Shown: positions 1 to 9,183 of the stretch, piece by piece
How positions within the stretch are numbered: the stretch's first letter is position 1
How the letters are laid out: each line of letters opens with the position of its first letter
NCBI GenBank assembly: GCA_037903355.1
Contig: JBAJFE010000014.1
Location: forward strand, 1,612,001-1,676,000
Origin: Trichuris trichiura
Lineage: Eukaryota; Nematoda; Enoplea; Trichinellida; Trichuridae
Reading direction: 5' to 3'
Length of the DNA: 64,000 nt
Made by a program: the position numbers and the translations under genes
The notes under the pieces: generated by a model
What the model saw: only the letters and a program-made list of their open reading frames with translations
Database searches by the model: none
What the model was told of the DNA's origin: nothing

Positions 1-306
1 GTGAGTGTATGTCAGCGGTAGCAAACGCAATAATACAACTGCGGAATGTGTAACCGGTCCTGAAATCAGTTTTCCTGACTTCAAAACGAAGCGGACATAT
101 GGAAGAGGTGCCTGGCAGGTCTTCAAATGCTGGCGTTTAGTGACCATAGTCATGAGGAAGCTAACTGCAAGGTCACTCATTTTTCAATGCCAATGATTCC
201 TGTCGCTTTGTGACCGACTGTGGCAGTGCCAACAGGTGGATGAATCCCGCAGGGCACAGAGCGAGGACGCACAGAATACCGCTCTGAATAGTCTCGCACC
301 CTAATG
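1..306. other. Edge region, no gene recognised
   Basis: No convincing exon is visible. Short open frames here have no recognisable motif. The sequence leads directly into a dispersed repeat whose second copy lies near 15.3 kb. Confidence 0.4.
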
Positions 307-1379
307 GGTGCATTGACTAGCGTCTATACATAGAAATGCTTGAGATTTTTTTCACTAATACAGTAGTTTACTGACTTAATAAAAAATAGTGTTTATTGGT
401 GTTCAACAAATGATCAGCTGTGACTTTTGCAAATTAGACGAGATGGAGCTACTAGCATGCGAACTGGTACTATGATGGATTTTTTATAAATAGGTAATCT
501 AAGAGAAAATAAATGATAAGAAGGTACAAACGTAATTTAACAATCTTCCCTTTAAACATTGCTGTCCCAGCCACGCACTAACATGCTTCGTTTATTTAAC
601 GCTCCAATAGGGGTACCTTAGGTAAATTGTTCATGGGGAGCGCGCACGATTTAAATCGCTTTTCCAAGTTCAAACACATGGTTTCCCTTTTCACGACAGA
701 ATATTAAATTTCAAAAAGCCTTTAGAAGAAACAGTATTTTAAATTTTAAGTACAGTTCTAATACAGTAAGGCTTTGATTATTCGGATCGTCAGAGAAGCG
801 AAAACTGTCAAACTGGTAAGCCCTAGACATTCTAAAAATGCAAGGAGCTGTTATGGACAAATGAAGGCCCTCACGCCAATTATGCTATTTCTTTCGACAG
901 AATTTTTTATAGTGTCTGATCTTCTACGGCTTTTCCCGTTTATTTGTTGTGCTTGTATCTGTAAATTAGACGAAACAACTGCTCTACCAACGGGTGGATG
1001 AGCCGTTATTAAGAAAAATTGTACAGATGTCAATGCACTCAACTTTTTAATGTTCAAAGCTTTCGGAACGCTCTAGTTCCGTCGTCAGTGAGGTGGTGGA
1101 CAAGATCAGACACGTCAAGGTCCGTCAAGCACAACAAATAAACGGGAAAAGCCGTAGAAGATCAGACACTATGAAAACCAATCCCGTTACGAAGCACCCA
1201 GTGTTCAAGAATTTTTTATGTTAATAATGTTTTATATATACAACAGAATATTCGCTAGAGAGCTTAGTTACTGTAAAAAGACAACACTGAAAGCTGGTGA
1301 AATAAACTTACCAACATAAAGATGAACAAAAATTCAGAAGAGTGCAGTGTTGATGAAGAAACAGCTGAGATTAACAGGC
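307..1379. repeat. Dispersed repeat, copy A (hAT-associated)
   Basis: From about position 325 this stretch matches 15305-16072 closely and in the same orientation. Shared landmarks include gcttgagattttttt, tgatcagctgtgacttttgc and the end cagctgagatt. A short block just before it (gggtgcattgac) also matches 14690-14701. Copy A differs from copy B by a 299 bp Penelope-type insertion at 911-1209. Copy B sits downstream of a BED-finger fragment of hAT transposase type, so both copies probably derive from that element. The family assignment is an inference. Confidence 0.7.
911..1209. mobile_element. Penelope-type terminal fragment with target duplication
   Basis: The insert is bounded by a 10 bp direct repeat, aattttttat, at 901-910 and 1210-1219. 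Its body matches the inverted termini of the Penelope-like element at 37.4-40.9 kb, including gagccgttattaagaaaa and cgtcgtcagtgaggtggtgg. The fragment itself begins and ends with inverted segments (914-954 and about 1128-1169). It has no coding capacity. Copy B of the surrounding repeat lacks it and shows the empty site. Confidence 0.75.
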
Positions 1380-1515
1380 CTACGCGGAATAACAGACTTT
1401 GATGCTAAATTTGGGCATTAATTTGAAACAAATTTTATAAGGTAGATTGTTACCGCCACATTTGGTCAGTAGCGCAATGTGGCAAAAAGCTGGAATTAGT
1501 CCAGTGCTTTCCGTC

Positions 1516-1553
<38 letters not shown>

Positions 1554-2754
1554 GAGCCTGTAAGTTTTAAATTTCAAGATCAACAAAGGCGCTATCGTTT
1601 ACCGTTGCACGAAGCGGCGGCAACGCCTGAACTGCGCGACGTTAAGCAACGTTCATTTCTTTTATCAAAGTTAAACAAAGATAAAAGTGCTCAAGACTGA
1701 CTTTGAAAACTCACTGACAAAAGCGGGAGAAGAATTCTTAGTTACAAAGGCATTAAAATGTTATCATGGGTTGTTGAATCATCAATTAATCCAACATTCT
1801 GAAAAACTAACGCTAAATGCGTAATGTCCTCCTTTTATGAAATGTTAATATTAGAGGTGTTTATCAGTTCCAGTTTTACGGTATAGTTTGTATGGTCTTT
1901 TTTGGCGTTATAATGGTAAACTTATTTCTTGCTATCCAATTTTGTTAACTCGTGATTATACTGCTTTGCAATTCGTTATGAATAATAAGATGCTGATAAT
2001 TTCGAATTGGCAAATGAGAACAGCTTGTGGTTAATGGTTATCATAGCCACGAACATATGAATATTTTTATCCTTCCTATGAAGAACAAAACATACTGAAT
2101 CGCTACGCAATAGCCGTGAATAGCCCAGAATGCATGTAAGTACAATTCCAATTATTAGTCGTTAGGTGGCGATAGAATTAATTATTCCGCAGGTGATAAT
2201 TATGCAAATAAGCCCTGGTATATATATGGGCTGTTTTGTGGAACTGTTATTTGCTGCAAAAAGGTTTAATTCTTAGAGAATCAATTTGGTTTCAAAGCTT
2301 TGAAAAGTACACGTTCTGTCTCCAGCGTTAGAGAGTAGCGGAGTTTAGCACGTGAAGAATGTAAGCCCATCTTCCAAGAAGAGAATTAGGCGGCGATTTC
2401 TAATTTTAAAAATGAACTTTAGTGGAATTTCGTCTCTACAAAGAAAACGATGCACAGCCGAGCACTGATTCGATAACTGCTCTACGACGGTGAGTAATCG
2501 CGATTTCAAGAATTCACCTTCAGTTTTGTCTAACGCCAGCATGTTAGCTGATCTTTAAAAGTGTATACTTTGCGTTTTGGATATCTCATTTTAAAAAGCT
2601 TTGCAACGAAGAGCTTTCATTGTCTACGTAATGGTGAAGTTTCAAACTTGGGGATATTGCCAATACAAAGTTCACACGAGTATTATCCATTGAATCGCAG
2701 CGGTCAGAAAACGTGATTGTGCCGTATGTGACTGTATCCAATAAAAAAGACCCT
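1380..2754. other. Non-coding stretch with TA microsatellite
   Basis: Positions 1521-1550 are a perfect (TA)15 run. No exon with recognisable protein motifs was found in the rest. The right end is the 3' flank of the cathepsin B gene on the minus strand. Confidence 0.5.
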
Positions 2755-4336
2755 TCATTTTGGAAGTCTTGCTCTTGCTGCTACCACACCGCCTTCAATT
2801 TCGCATTCATTGGTTCCTCTGAGTATTCGAAACAAACCTGAAGTTAAAAATTATAGGCTCTTTTTGGAAGTCCCCAATGTTCAGCAAAATATACTCCAAA
2901 GCTGGGATAAATACAATAAATTTTTCAGTCTGTTATGCAAATGTAATATGCAAATACCTTTTTCTCCAAATGTCTCACTCCAAGAATTCGCTATGAGCCA
3001 ATAGGGTTTTGAGCTTTTACCCCAACCAATTATTCGTACTGCGTGTGCACCAACTGGTTGCGCCCCTGGATGATGTTGATAAATTCCTTAAGTTCAAATT
3101 AATTTTGTAAGGCGGACAAAAGGGTACTTGCCAATGCGTACCTTCGGTATAATAAAAGAAGTCGTCATACACAATAAACGCTGCAACTACGGGGCCGTGC
3201 TTGTAAATATCCCGCATGATTTCTTTTTCAGTCCGAAGAGAGTAGCCCTTTTCACCTTAAATCAAGTTTAACAATAACAAACCGTTTCGAGATCTATTTG
3301 TTTTCGAGAAATGAAGTTTCACATCGCTGGGGAAATAAAGCAAATCACCAGCATTTTGCAGGAATGAGTCTGAAGCCCTCAGAACGTCCCTGCACTTTCT
3401 TCAGGGCTTTTCTTAAAAAACCGGCTGATTTCGCGGCATTGTTCTTGCAAAAAATAACAAACGATTCAATAAGCGTAAATACAGCTTACCGAAATAACGA
3501 TCAGCACTCAGTGGCACTTTGTATCCGTCAGCGCACTGATGTTGACATTTTGGAGTTTCAGCAGTGTTCACACAAGTTGGGCATGGCTTTATTGTATACG
3601 GCTTACATGAATTGTTGGACCCATACGGTCTGCGCGTTGGTACGCCTCGGGTTGCCCAGTAAACGAACGCCATTTCTGGAAACCCACCTCCGCATCTGAA
3701 ATTATTTCCACCAAATTATAAATCCATTCATTCGTCATGAGAACCCGCGCTTAGATTGCTTACCCATCCCCACAAGTTCGACAACAGGAAACAAGCTCTT
3801 CTTCCGAAAGAAATGGCTGGAATCTTCCTTTGCTGGCAATACAGTAACGATCGCTCATTACTGAAGCGGCGGAAACTGCCTAAAGTGACAACGACTGTGT
3901 CATCTTGGAGCTGTACGTTTAATTGGCTGACCCAGCATGAGCCACAGTTCGATTGATCCTTTATGTAACGTATGTTCTTACAATAAGACCATTGCTTCCG
4001 AGCATCGAATTCAGCTGGTAATTCCGACGTGCCATTTGAAACCTCAGCCAAAGCTATTCTTGGCGTCGAAATATTAAGCATACGCCATTTCACACCAAGC
4101 AATCGTTTTAATGCCGCTTCTGACGCGTCTTTGAAATAAGGATTCATCCCGAACTGAACGCTAATGCGGCATTAGGAAAGCAAAGGGTGATTTTATATAC
4201 TTGCCTTCCAAGTAGGTACAACGTCATTATTATTACGCTGTTGGAACTTCTGTTTCAATTTTTCATATTGTTCCTCGTAATATGCAGCAAAAGAACACGC
4301 TGCAAGCCCAAAAAGAAAGAGAAGCTGGTAATGCAT
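2755..4336 (-). CDS. Cathepsin B-like cysteine protease (C1A), 7 exons
   Basis: Papain-family secreted or lysosomal protease. Exons (minus): 4336-4205, 4153-3932, 3879-3764, 3695-3490, 3255-3142, 3086-2958 and 2837-2755. Phases agree throughout and give 333 residues, close to human cathepsin B (339). The chosen ATG opens a signal peptide ([17 protein letters not shown]), followed by a propeptide containing PTWK. The catalytic Cys is in DQSNCGSCW (about residue 117), the His in [11 protein letters not shown] (about 278) and the Asn in IANSW (about 297). The cathepsin B occluding-loop region is present, but the His-His pair of the human loop is replaced (KPCPTCVN against human PPCEHHVN). Exopeptidase activity may therefore differ. 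Intron 1 would use a GC donor (AAG|GCAAGT). A young LTR element lies about 150 bp upstream. Confidence 0.93.
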
Positions 4337-4486
4337 GCTGCCAGAAAGTAAGAGGAAGACTGACAAGCAAACAGCGCAAAGGTACCTTCACTACCATCGA
4401 TGTGTCGCGAACAGTGTCAGTTGAGATAAGTGAACGTCACGTGCATCGAGCATCCTATCTAATGGTCGAGCGGCTCCGTTAGTCAT
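4337..4486. promoter_or_regulatory. Short upstream region of the cathepsin B gene
   Basis: Only 150 bp separate the cathepsin B start codon (minus strand, 4336) from the 5' LTR of the gypsy element at 4487. The proximal promoter should lie here or be provided partly by the LTR. No specific factor site is claimed. The last 5 bp (4482-4486, gtcat) are the left target duplication of the retrotransposon. Confidence 0.35.
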
Positions 4487-4701
4487 TGTTGTGGATGCTA
4501 GTGCTGCAGGAAGAATTACGCAGGATCGGAAGAGTTGCTTCCCCTATAGCCTGAAAGTCATCTTACGTTCCCTGCTGAGTGTTGTCACTTAATTGCTGTC
4601 GTGCTCTTCGTTAACCTCTTCTGCGGATTTGCTTACCAATAAACCCGTACGCGTTAAGGTGGAATTTCTCCAGGCTATCTCCAGGTCCCAAAAACACAAC
4701 A
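4487..4701 (+). repeat. 5' LTR of the gypsy element
   Basis: 215 bp direct repeat with TG...CA ends. It contains an aataaa block, as expected for an LTR polyadenylation signal. It differs from the 3' LTR only at one base (gtcgtgctc here, gtcgtactc in the right copy). Confidence 0.95.
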
Positions 4702-4750
4702 GATAACTGGCGCAGCGAACGGAGCAATACAACTTGTTTTGGTGACATAA

Positions 4751-7700
4751 ATGGCGGAAATGGCTCAATTTATGGAGGTATTCCAGAAGCAAATCGAGTC
4801 GCAGCAGCAGCAAATAGAAGCGCAACGGAGACAGATAGAGGTGTTACTATCTCGCTTGCCTGTAGTTTCAGGGACGCCACCCACGTTGGCTACCAGCTTC
4901 CCAAGCTTCCCAGCTTTCGATGGAAGCTCTGAATTGTGGAAGGACTACTGGGCCAGGTTCAAAACGTTCGCGGGGGCCAATTCGATTCCAGAGGATAAGC
5001 TAGCACAGGTCTTCCTGACGAATCAGGCTACGGCCATATTCAAGCTCCTTAGCACCCTGGCGGGGCAGCAGTCGCCGCCGAAGGACATCAACGAACTCAC
5101 CATGGAGGATATCGCCCAGTTTATGGAGAACCAGTACGACCCCCGAAGATTTGTCGTGCGCGAGAGGTTCAAGTTCTGGTCCGACATGCAGCGCAAACCT
5201 GGGGAAACCGTCCAGGAGTTGGCGGCCAGAATCCGCCAAGAGGCGGCTACGTGCGACTTCGCTTCTATCAAGGACCCCCAAGACGAAGCGTTACGAACCC
5301 GGTTTATTTGCTCTGTCGGCAACGAGGCCGTTTTGAAAGCTTTGTTCAAGATCAAAGACGATGAACTTACTTTCACCCGCGCAGTACAAGTCGCCCTGGA
5401 AACCGAAGACGCAGCAAATGTGGCGAAGGAAACAGTTTACGGCACAAAACCGAAGACAGTTTTCAAGGTCGACGACCAACGCTTGGCAAAGGCCAGTCGG
5501 ACAAAGCGAAATGAACTCTCCGCGGGCACTAAACCTGTCCCTAATGTAAAATGCTGGCGTTGCGGTAAAAGCGAACATCGGCCAGAGGAGTGCCGGTTCA
5601 AAGACGCCAAATGCAACTTCTGTGGACACATAGGCCATATTGCAGTAGCGTGCTTGAAGAAAAAGAAAGCAAGGGACAACGTTGCGCAAAGTCGCGAAAA
5701 GCCAATCCGGAAAGTCCGCAGGTTGGAAGATTTGGACCCAATCACACAACCACTTCGGCTAAATGGTAAGCATTTTGAGTTTGAACTTGACACGGGAACA
5801 CGAGACAATTTTTGTTCCCGTGACGTTTGGAGGCAACTGGGAAAGCCGGCGCTACATGAACCGCACAGCCGCTATCTCTCAGCTACGAAAGGTCAACTCC
5901 AAATACTGGGAACGTTCAATACTAAGGCCACAATTGTGGGCCAAAACCACGAGGATGTGGAGCTAGAACTGAACGTTACGTCCCTGCCGCAGTTCAACGT
6001 GCTAGGTCGGAAAACGATACGGGATTTTGACGTCGACGTCAGAGCCCTGCTGAAGGGCCAGCCATCCAGCGCTGCAAACGTGTATGCGATCCGGCCGAAC
6101 AATGAACCCGATCTAGCTCTTCAGAAGGCATGCAAGGAGCTATGTAGCAATTTTCCGGATCTGTTCAAGCCTGGACTGGGATGTCTAAAGGATTTTGAAT
6201 TAGAGATCTCGTTCAAGACAGATGCGAAACCAATCTTCTGCAAGCCAAGAACGGTGCCCTTCGCAATTCTGGAAGACCTGAATCAGGCGTACGATGCAGG
6301 CATCAAACGGGGCGTCTGGGTGCCCACCCAGTTCAATGAATATGGGACACCAGTGGTCCCCGTGCGCAAACCTCTCTCAGCGGGCCAGAGCAAGGCCACT
6401 TTACGAGTCTGTGGTGACTACTCGGTTACGGTGAACCCGCAGTTGGATACCCATCGACATCCTATGCCACTACCGGATGATCTGATGCGGAAACTCAGTG
6501 GGGGATACTACTTTACAAAAATTGATTTGGCAGACGCGTATAACCAAATCAAGTTGGCACCAGAAAGTCAGAAGAGACTGGCACTCAGTACGCACCGAGG
6601 TGTGTTACTTCAGACGCGCCTACCATTTGGCATTAGTTCAGCACCAGGACACTTTCAAAAAGTTATGGAGCAGTTGACAAGCGACCTACGGGGAGTGGCA
6701 GTTTACTTGGACGACATACTCGTCAGCGGCAACAATGCTGAGGAACATATTCAAAACTTACGGGCACTGCTAGAACGCCTAAATGAGAAGGGATTACGGT
6801 GCAAACTGGAGAAATGTTCATTCGCTCAACCCTCGGTGGAATACCTGGGGCATATACTTTCGCGTTATGGAGTTTCAAAAGGGTCCAAGGTCAACGCAGT
6901 TGCCAGGATGCCACCGCCCACGAACGTGGCCCGCCTACGTTCCTTTTTGGGTTCGGTCCAGTTTTATGGGAAGTTTATACCGAATCTGTCTACGTTAACG
7001 GAACCGCTAAACCGCCTAACTAGAAAGGATGTGCCGTGGACATGGGCTGCGGTGGAACAAACAGCTTTTCAGCGCCTAAAAGATGCCTTATGTTCAGATA
7101 CAGTGTTGGCGCATTTTGACCCATCGCAGAAAATCGGTATCTCATGTGACGCTTCCGAAGTTGGGATTGGGGCAGTCCTATTTCATCGGTATGCTGATGG
7201 CAGTGAGCGGCCAATCGCCAACGTCTCAAAGACATTGACGGAATCGCAGCGTCGCTACAGCCAAGTTGAAAAGGAAGCTTTGGCGGTGATTTTCGCACTG
7301 AGAAAATTTCATCAGTTCCTTTACGGACGACGTTTCATCTTGGTCACTGACCATAAACCGCTGGTTGCACTATTTGGGCCAGCGAAAGGCACACCGGTGT
7401 TAGCGGCAAACAGATTAGCTCGGTGGTCTCTAGCATTGAACCAGTACGACTATTCCATAGAGTATCGGAAGACAGCTGACCACGGCAATGCAGACGCGTT
7501 GAGTCGACTCCCAGCCGGGGAAGACACTCAATTTGACGAAGAAGAGAACGAGGCAGAGGTCGACACAGTTTGCTCACTTAAGGCGGTTACTACCATTAGT
7601 CTTCAAATGAACCCAGCGGATCCGGGACTGATACCAAAGGAGTCGAAGAAGGACCCAGTTATTTGCGCAGTTATTCGGTACACAAAAGAAGGATGGCCAC

Positions 7701-8983
7701 AGTCTACGGATTCTGAAGAGATCAAGCACTTCAGGAAGCTGAGGCATTCGCTCTCAACAGAGCAGGGATGTCTTTTCCACGGGGTTCGGATTGTTATCCC
7801 AAAGCACTTGAGGAGTCAAGTACTCCAGTTAATCCATTTGGGACACTTTGGCATGCAACGGATGAAACCGTTGGCTCGATCGGTGGTGTATTGGCCCCAG
7901 ATTGATGCCGATATCGAGCAGCTTTGCCGAACATGCACAACGTGCGCTGAGCATCAAAATAAGCCTGAAAAGGCAGTGAATCATCCATGGATGTTACCAG
8001 AGAAGCCTTGGAGCCGCTTACACTTGGATCATGCGATCAACTTCATGGGTCTCAATTGGTTAGTTGTGGTGGACGCGTACTCCAAGTATCCGTGCATTCA
8101 CCCAACAGTGTCAACGTCAACTAAAGCCACCATGGAATTGTTAGAACAGGACTTCGCTCATTTTGGATACCCTCACGCACTAGTGACTGACAACGCGCCA
8201 AACTTCCGGTCGGAAGAATTTCAAGCATGGTGCCGACAACGAGGTATGGTACACCTTACGGGAGCGCCATACCACCCAGCTACAAACGGCGCAGCCGAAC
8301 GTCTTGTGCAGTCATTTAAGCAATCGTTGAGGAAGTCTTCGTTACCGCCGAAGGCGGCTCTTCAAGAGTTCCTGATGCAGTACCGGCGCACGCCGTTGGA
8401 GTGTGGATACTCTCCGGCAGAATTACTGAACGGACGGCAAATCAGATGCAAACTGGATGCGTTACTGCCTTCTCCTGCTCACGTCGCGCAGGGAAAACTC
8501 GCAAGTAGAATGGCCAAATCATGCTTGCGCTCAAGAAATCCCCTAATGCCCAAGCGCGTACATTCATATGCGGTGGGAACACCTTGCTACGCTTGGTATT
8601 GCGGACCTAAGCGTGACAAGGAACCGCGTTGGGTGCCGGCATTAGTTACGAAAGTGTTCGGTACACGCAGCGTTCAGGTTCGAGTGGCGCCAAGAGGACC
8701 GCTGTGGAAGCGACACATTGAACAGTTGAGGCCTCGCTACGGAGTAGAAGAAGATGCAGATCCGGGGTTGGACACAACCCACTCCCACGACATGACCGCG
8801 GCAACGCTGGAGAGTTCCCGAGCAGTCACCACAAACGGGAAACCAGCGGAGGCTGCCATTCATCGAGGGATAGCGCCGAGAAATTACGGACCGGATAATC
8901 CGAGACGCTCGAAACGCCTGCAGCAAAAACGAGCTAACAAACCGGGTGCCCCCGGTGTAGCGGGGAGGTGTTGTGGATGCTAG
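4751..8983 (+). CDS. Gypsy gag-pol polyprotein
   Basis: Single 1410-residue frame with domains in Ty3/gypsy order. A coiled, Gln-rich Gag N-terminus leads to two CCHC zinc knuckles (CWRCGK..., CNFCGH..., from about residue 268). An aspartic protease motif LDTGT is near 347. Reverse transcriptase has VYLDDILV near 652, and RNase H has CDASEVGIGAVL near 800. Integrase has an H-H-C-C zinc region near 1028-1070 and DDE residues in LDHA, VTDNAPNF and NGAAERL (about 1092-1185). No envelope gene follows. The frame ends 15 bp inside the 3' LTR. Gag and Pol are fused without a visible frameshift or stop. The RT-integrase region resembles K02A2.6-like invertebrate elements, from family knowledge only. 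Confidence 0.96.
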   Translation: MAEMAQFMEVFQKQIESQQQQIEAQRRQIEVLLSRLPVVSGTPPTLATSFPSFPAFDGSSELWKDYWARFKTFAGANSIPEDKLAQVFLTNQATAIFKLLSTLAGQQSPPKDINELTMEDIAQFMENQYDPRRFVVRERFKFWSDMQRKPGETVQELAARIRQEAATCDFASIKDPQDEALRTRFICSVGNEAVLKALFKIKDDELTFTRAVQVALETEDAANVAKETVYGTKPKTVFKVDDQRLAKASRTKRNELSAGTKPVPNVKCWRCGKSEHRPEECRFKDAKCNFCGHIGHIAVACLKKKKARDNVAQSREKPIRKVRRLEDLDPITQPLRLNGKHFEFELDTGTRDNFCSRDVWRQLGKPALHEPHSRYLSATKGQLQILGTFNTKATIVGQNHEDVELELNVTSLPQFNVLGRKTIRDFDVDVRALLKGQPSSAANVYAIRPNNEPDLALQKACKELCSNFPDLFKPGLGCLKDFELEISFKTDAKPIFCKPRTVPFAILEDLNQAYDAGIKRGVWVPTQFNEYGTPVVPVRKPLSAGQSKATLRVCGDYSVTVNPQLDTHRHPMPLPDDLMRKLSGGYYFTKIDLADAYNQIKLAPESQKRLALSTHRGVLLQTRLPFGISSAPGHFQKVMEQLTSDLRGVAVYLDDILVSGNNAEEHIQNLRALLERLNEKGLRCKLEKCSFAQPSVEYLGHILSRYGVSKGSKVNAVARMPPPTNVARLRSFLGSVQFYGKFIPNLSTLTEPLNRLTRKDVPWTWAAVEQTAFQRLKDALCSDTVLAHFDPSQKIGISCDASEVGIGAVLFHRYADGSERPIANVSKTLTESQRRYSQVEKEALAVIFALRKFHQFLYGRRFILVTDHKPLVALFGPAKGTPVLAANRLARWSLALNQYDYSIEYRKTADHGNADALSRLPAGEDTQFDEEENEAEVDTVCSLKAVTTISLQMNPADPGLIPKESKKDPVICAVIRYTKEGWPQSTDSEEIKHFRKLRHSLSTEQGCLFHGVRIVIPKHLRSQVLQLIHLGHFGMQRMKPLARSVVYWPQIDADIEQLCRTCTTCAEHQNKPEKAVNHPWMLPEKPWSRLHLDHAINFMGLNWLVVVDAYSKYPCIHPTVSTSTKATMELLEQDFAHFGYPHALVTDNAPNFRSEEFQAWCRQRGMVHLTGAPYHPATNGAAERLVQSFKQSLRKSSLPPKAALQEFLMQYRRTPLECGYSPAELLNGRQIRCKLDALLPSPAHVAQGKLASRMAKSCLRSRNPLMPKRVHSYAVGTPCYAWYCGPKRDKEPRWVPALVTKVFGTRSVQVRVAPRGPLWKRHIEQLRPRYGVEEDADPGLDTTHSHDMTAATLESSRAVTTNGKPAEAAIHRGIAPRNYGPDNPRRSKRLQQKRANKPGAPGVAGRCCGC

Positions 8984-9183
8984 TGCTGCAGGAAGAATTA
9001 CGCAGGATCGGAAGAGTTGCTTCCCCTATAGCCTGAAAGTCATCTTACGTTCCCTGCTGAGTGTTGTCACTTAATTGCTGTCGTACTCTTCGTTAACCTC
9101 TTCTGCGGATTTGCTTACCAATAAACCCGTACGCGTTAAGGTGGAATTTCTCCAGGCTATCTCCAGGTCCCAAAAACACAACA
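8969..9183 (+). repeat. 3' LTR of the gypsy element
   Basis: 215 bp copy of the 5' LTR with one substitution. The gag-pol stop codon falls inside its first 15 bases. The duplication gtcat follows immediately. Confidence 0.95.

Larger units (their letters stand above)
4487..9183 (+). mobile_element. Full-length gypsy-type LTR retrotransposon
   Basis: The element has two 215 bp LTRs, 4487-4701 and 8969-9183. Each starts TGTTGT and ends ACAACA, and they differ at a single base. A 5 bp target duplication, gtcat, flanks it at 4482-4486 and 9184-9188. A candidate primer-binding region containing tggcgcagcgaacgg follows the left LTR, and a purine-rich tract (gcggggagg) precedes the right LTR. One uninterrupted gag-pol frame fills the interior. 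Near-identical LTRs and an intact frame indicate very recent insertion, possibly still active. Confidence 0.97.

Noticed and set aside
3298..3699. Plus-strand 133-residue open frame
   Set aside because: It is antisense to cathepsin B exons and introns, which have full motif and phase support.
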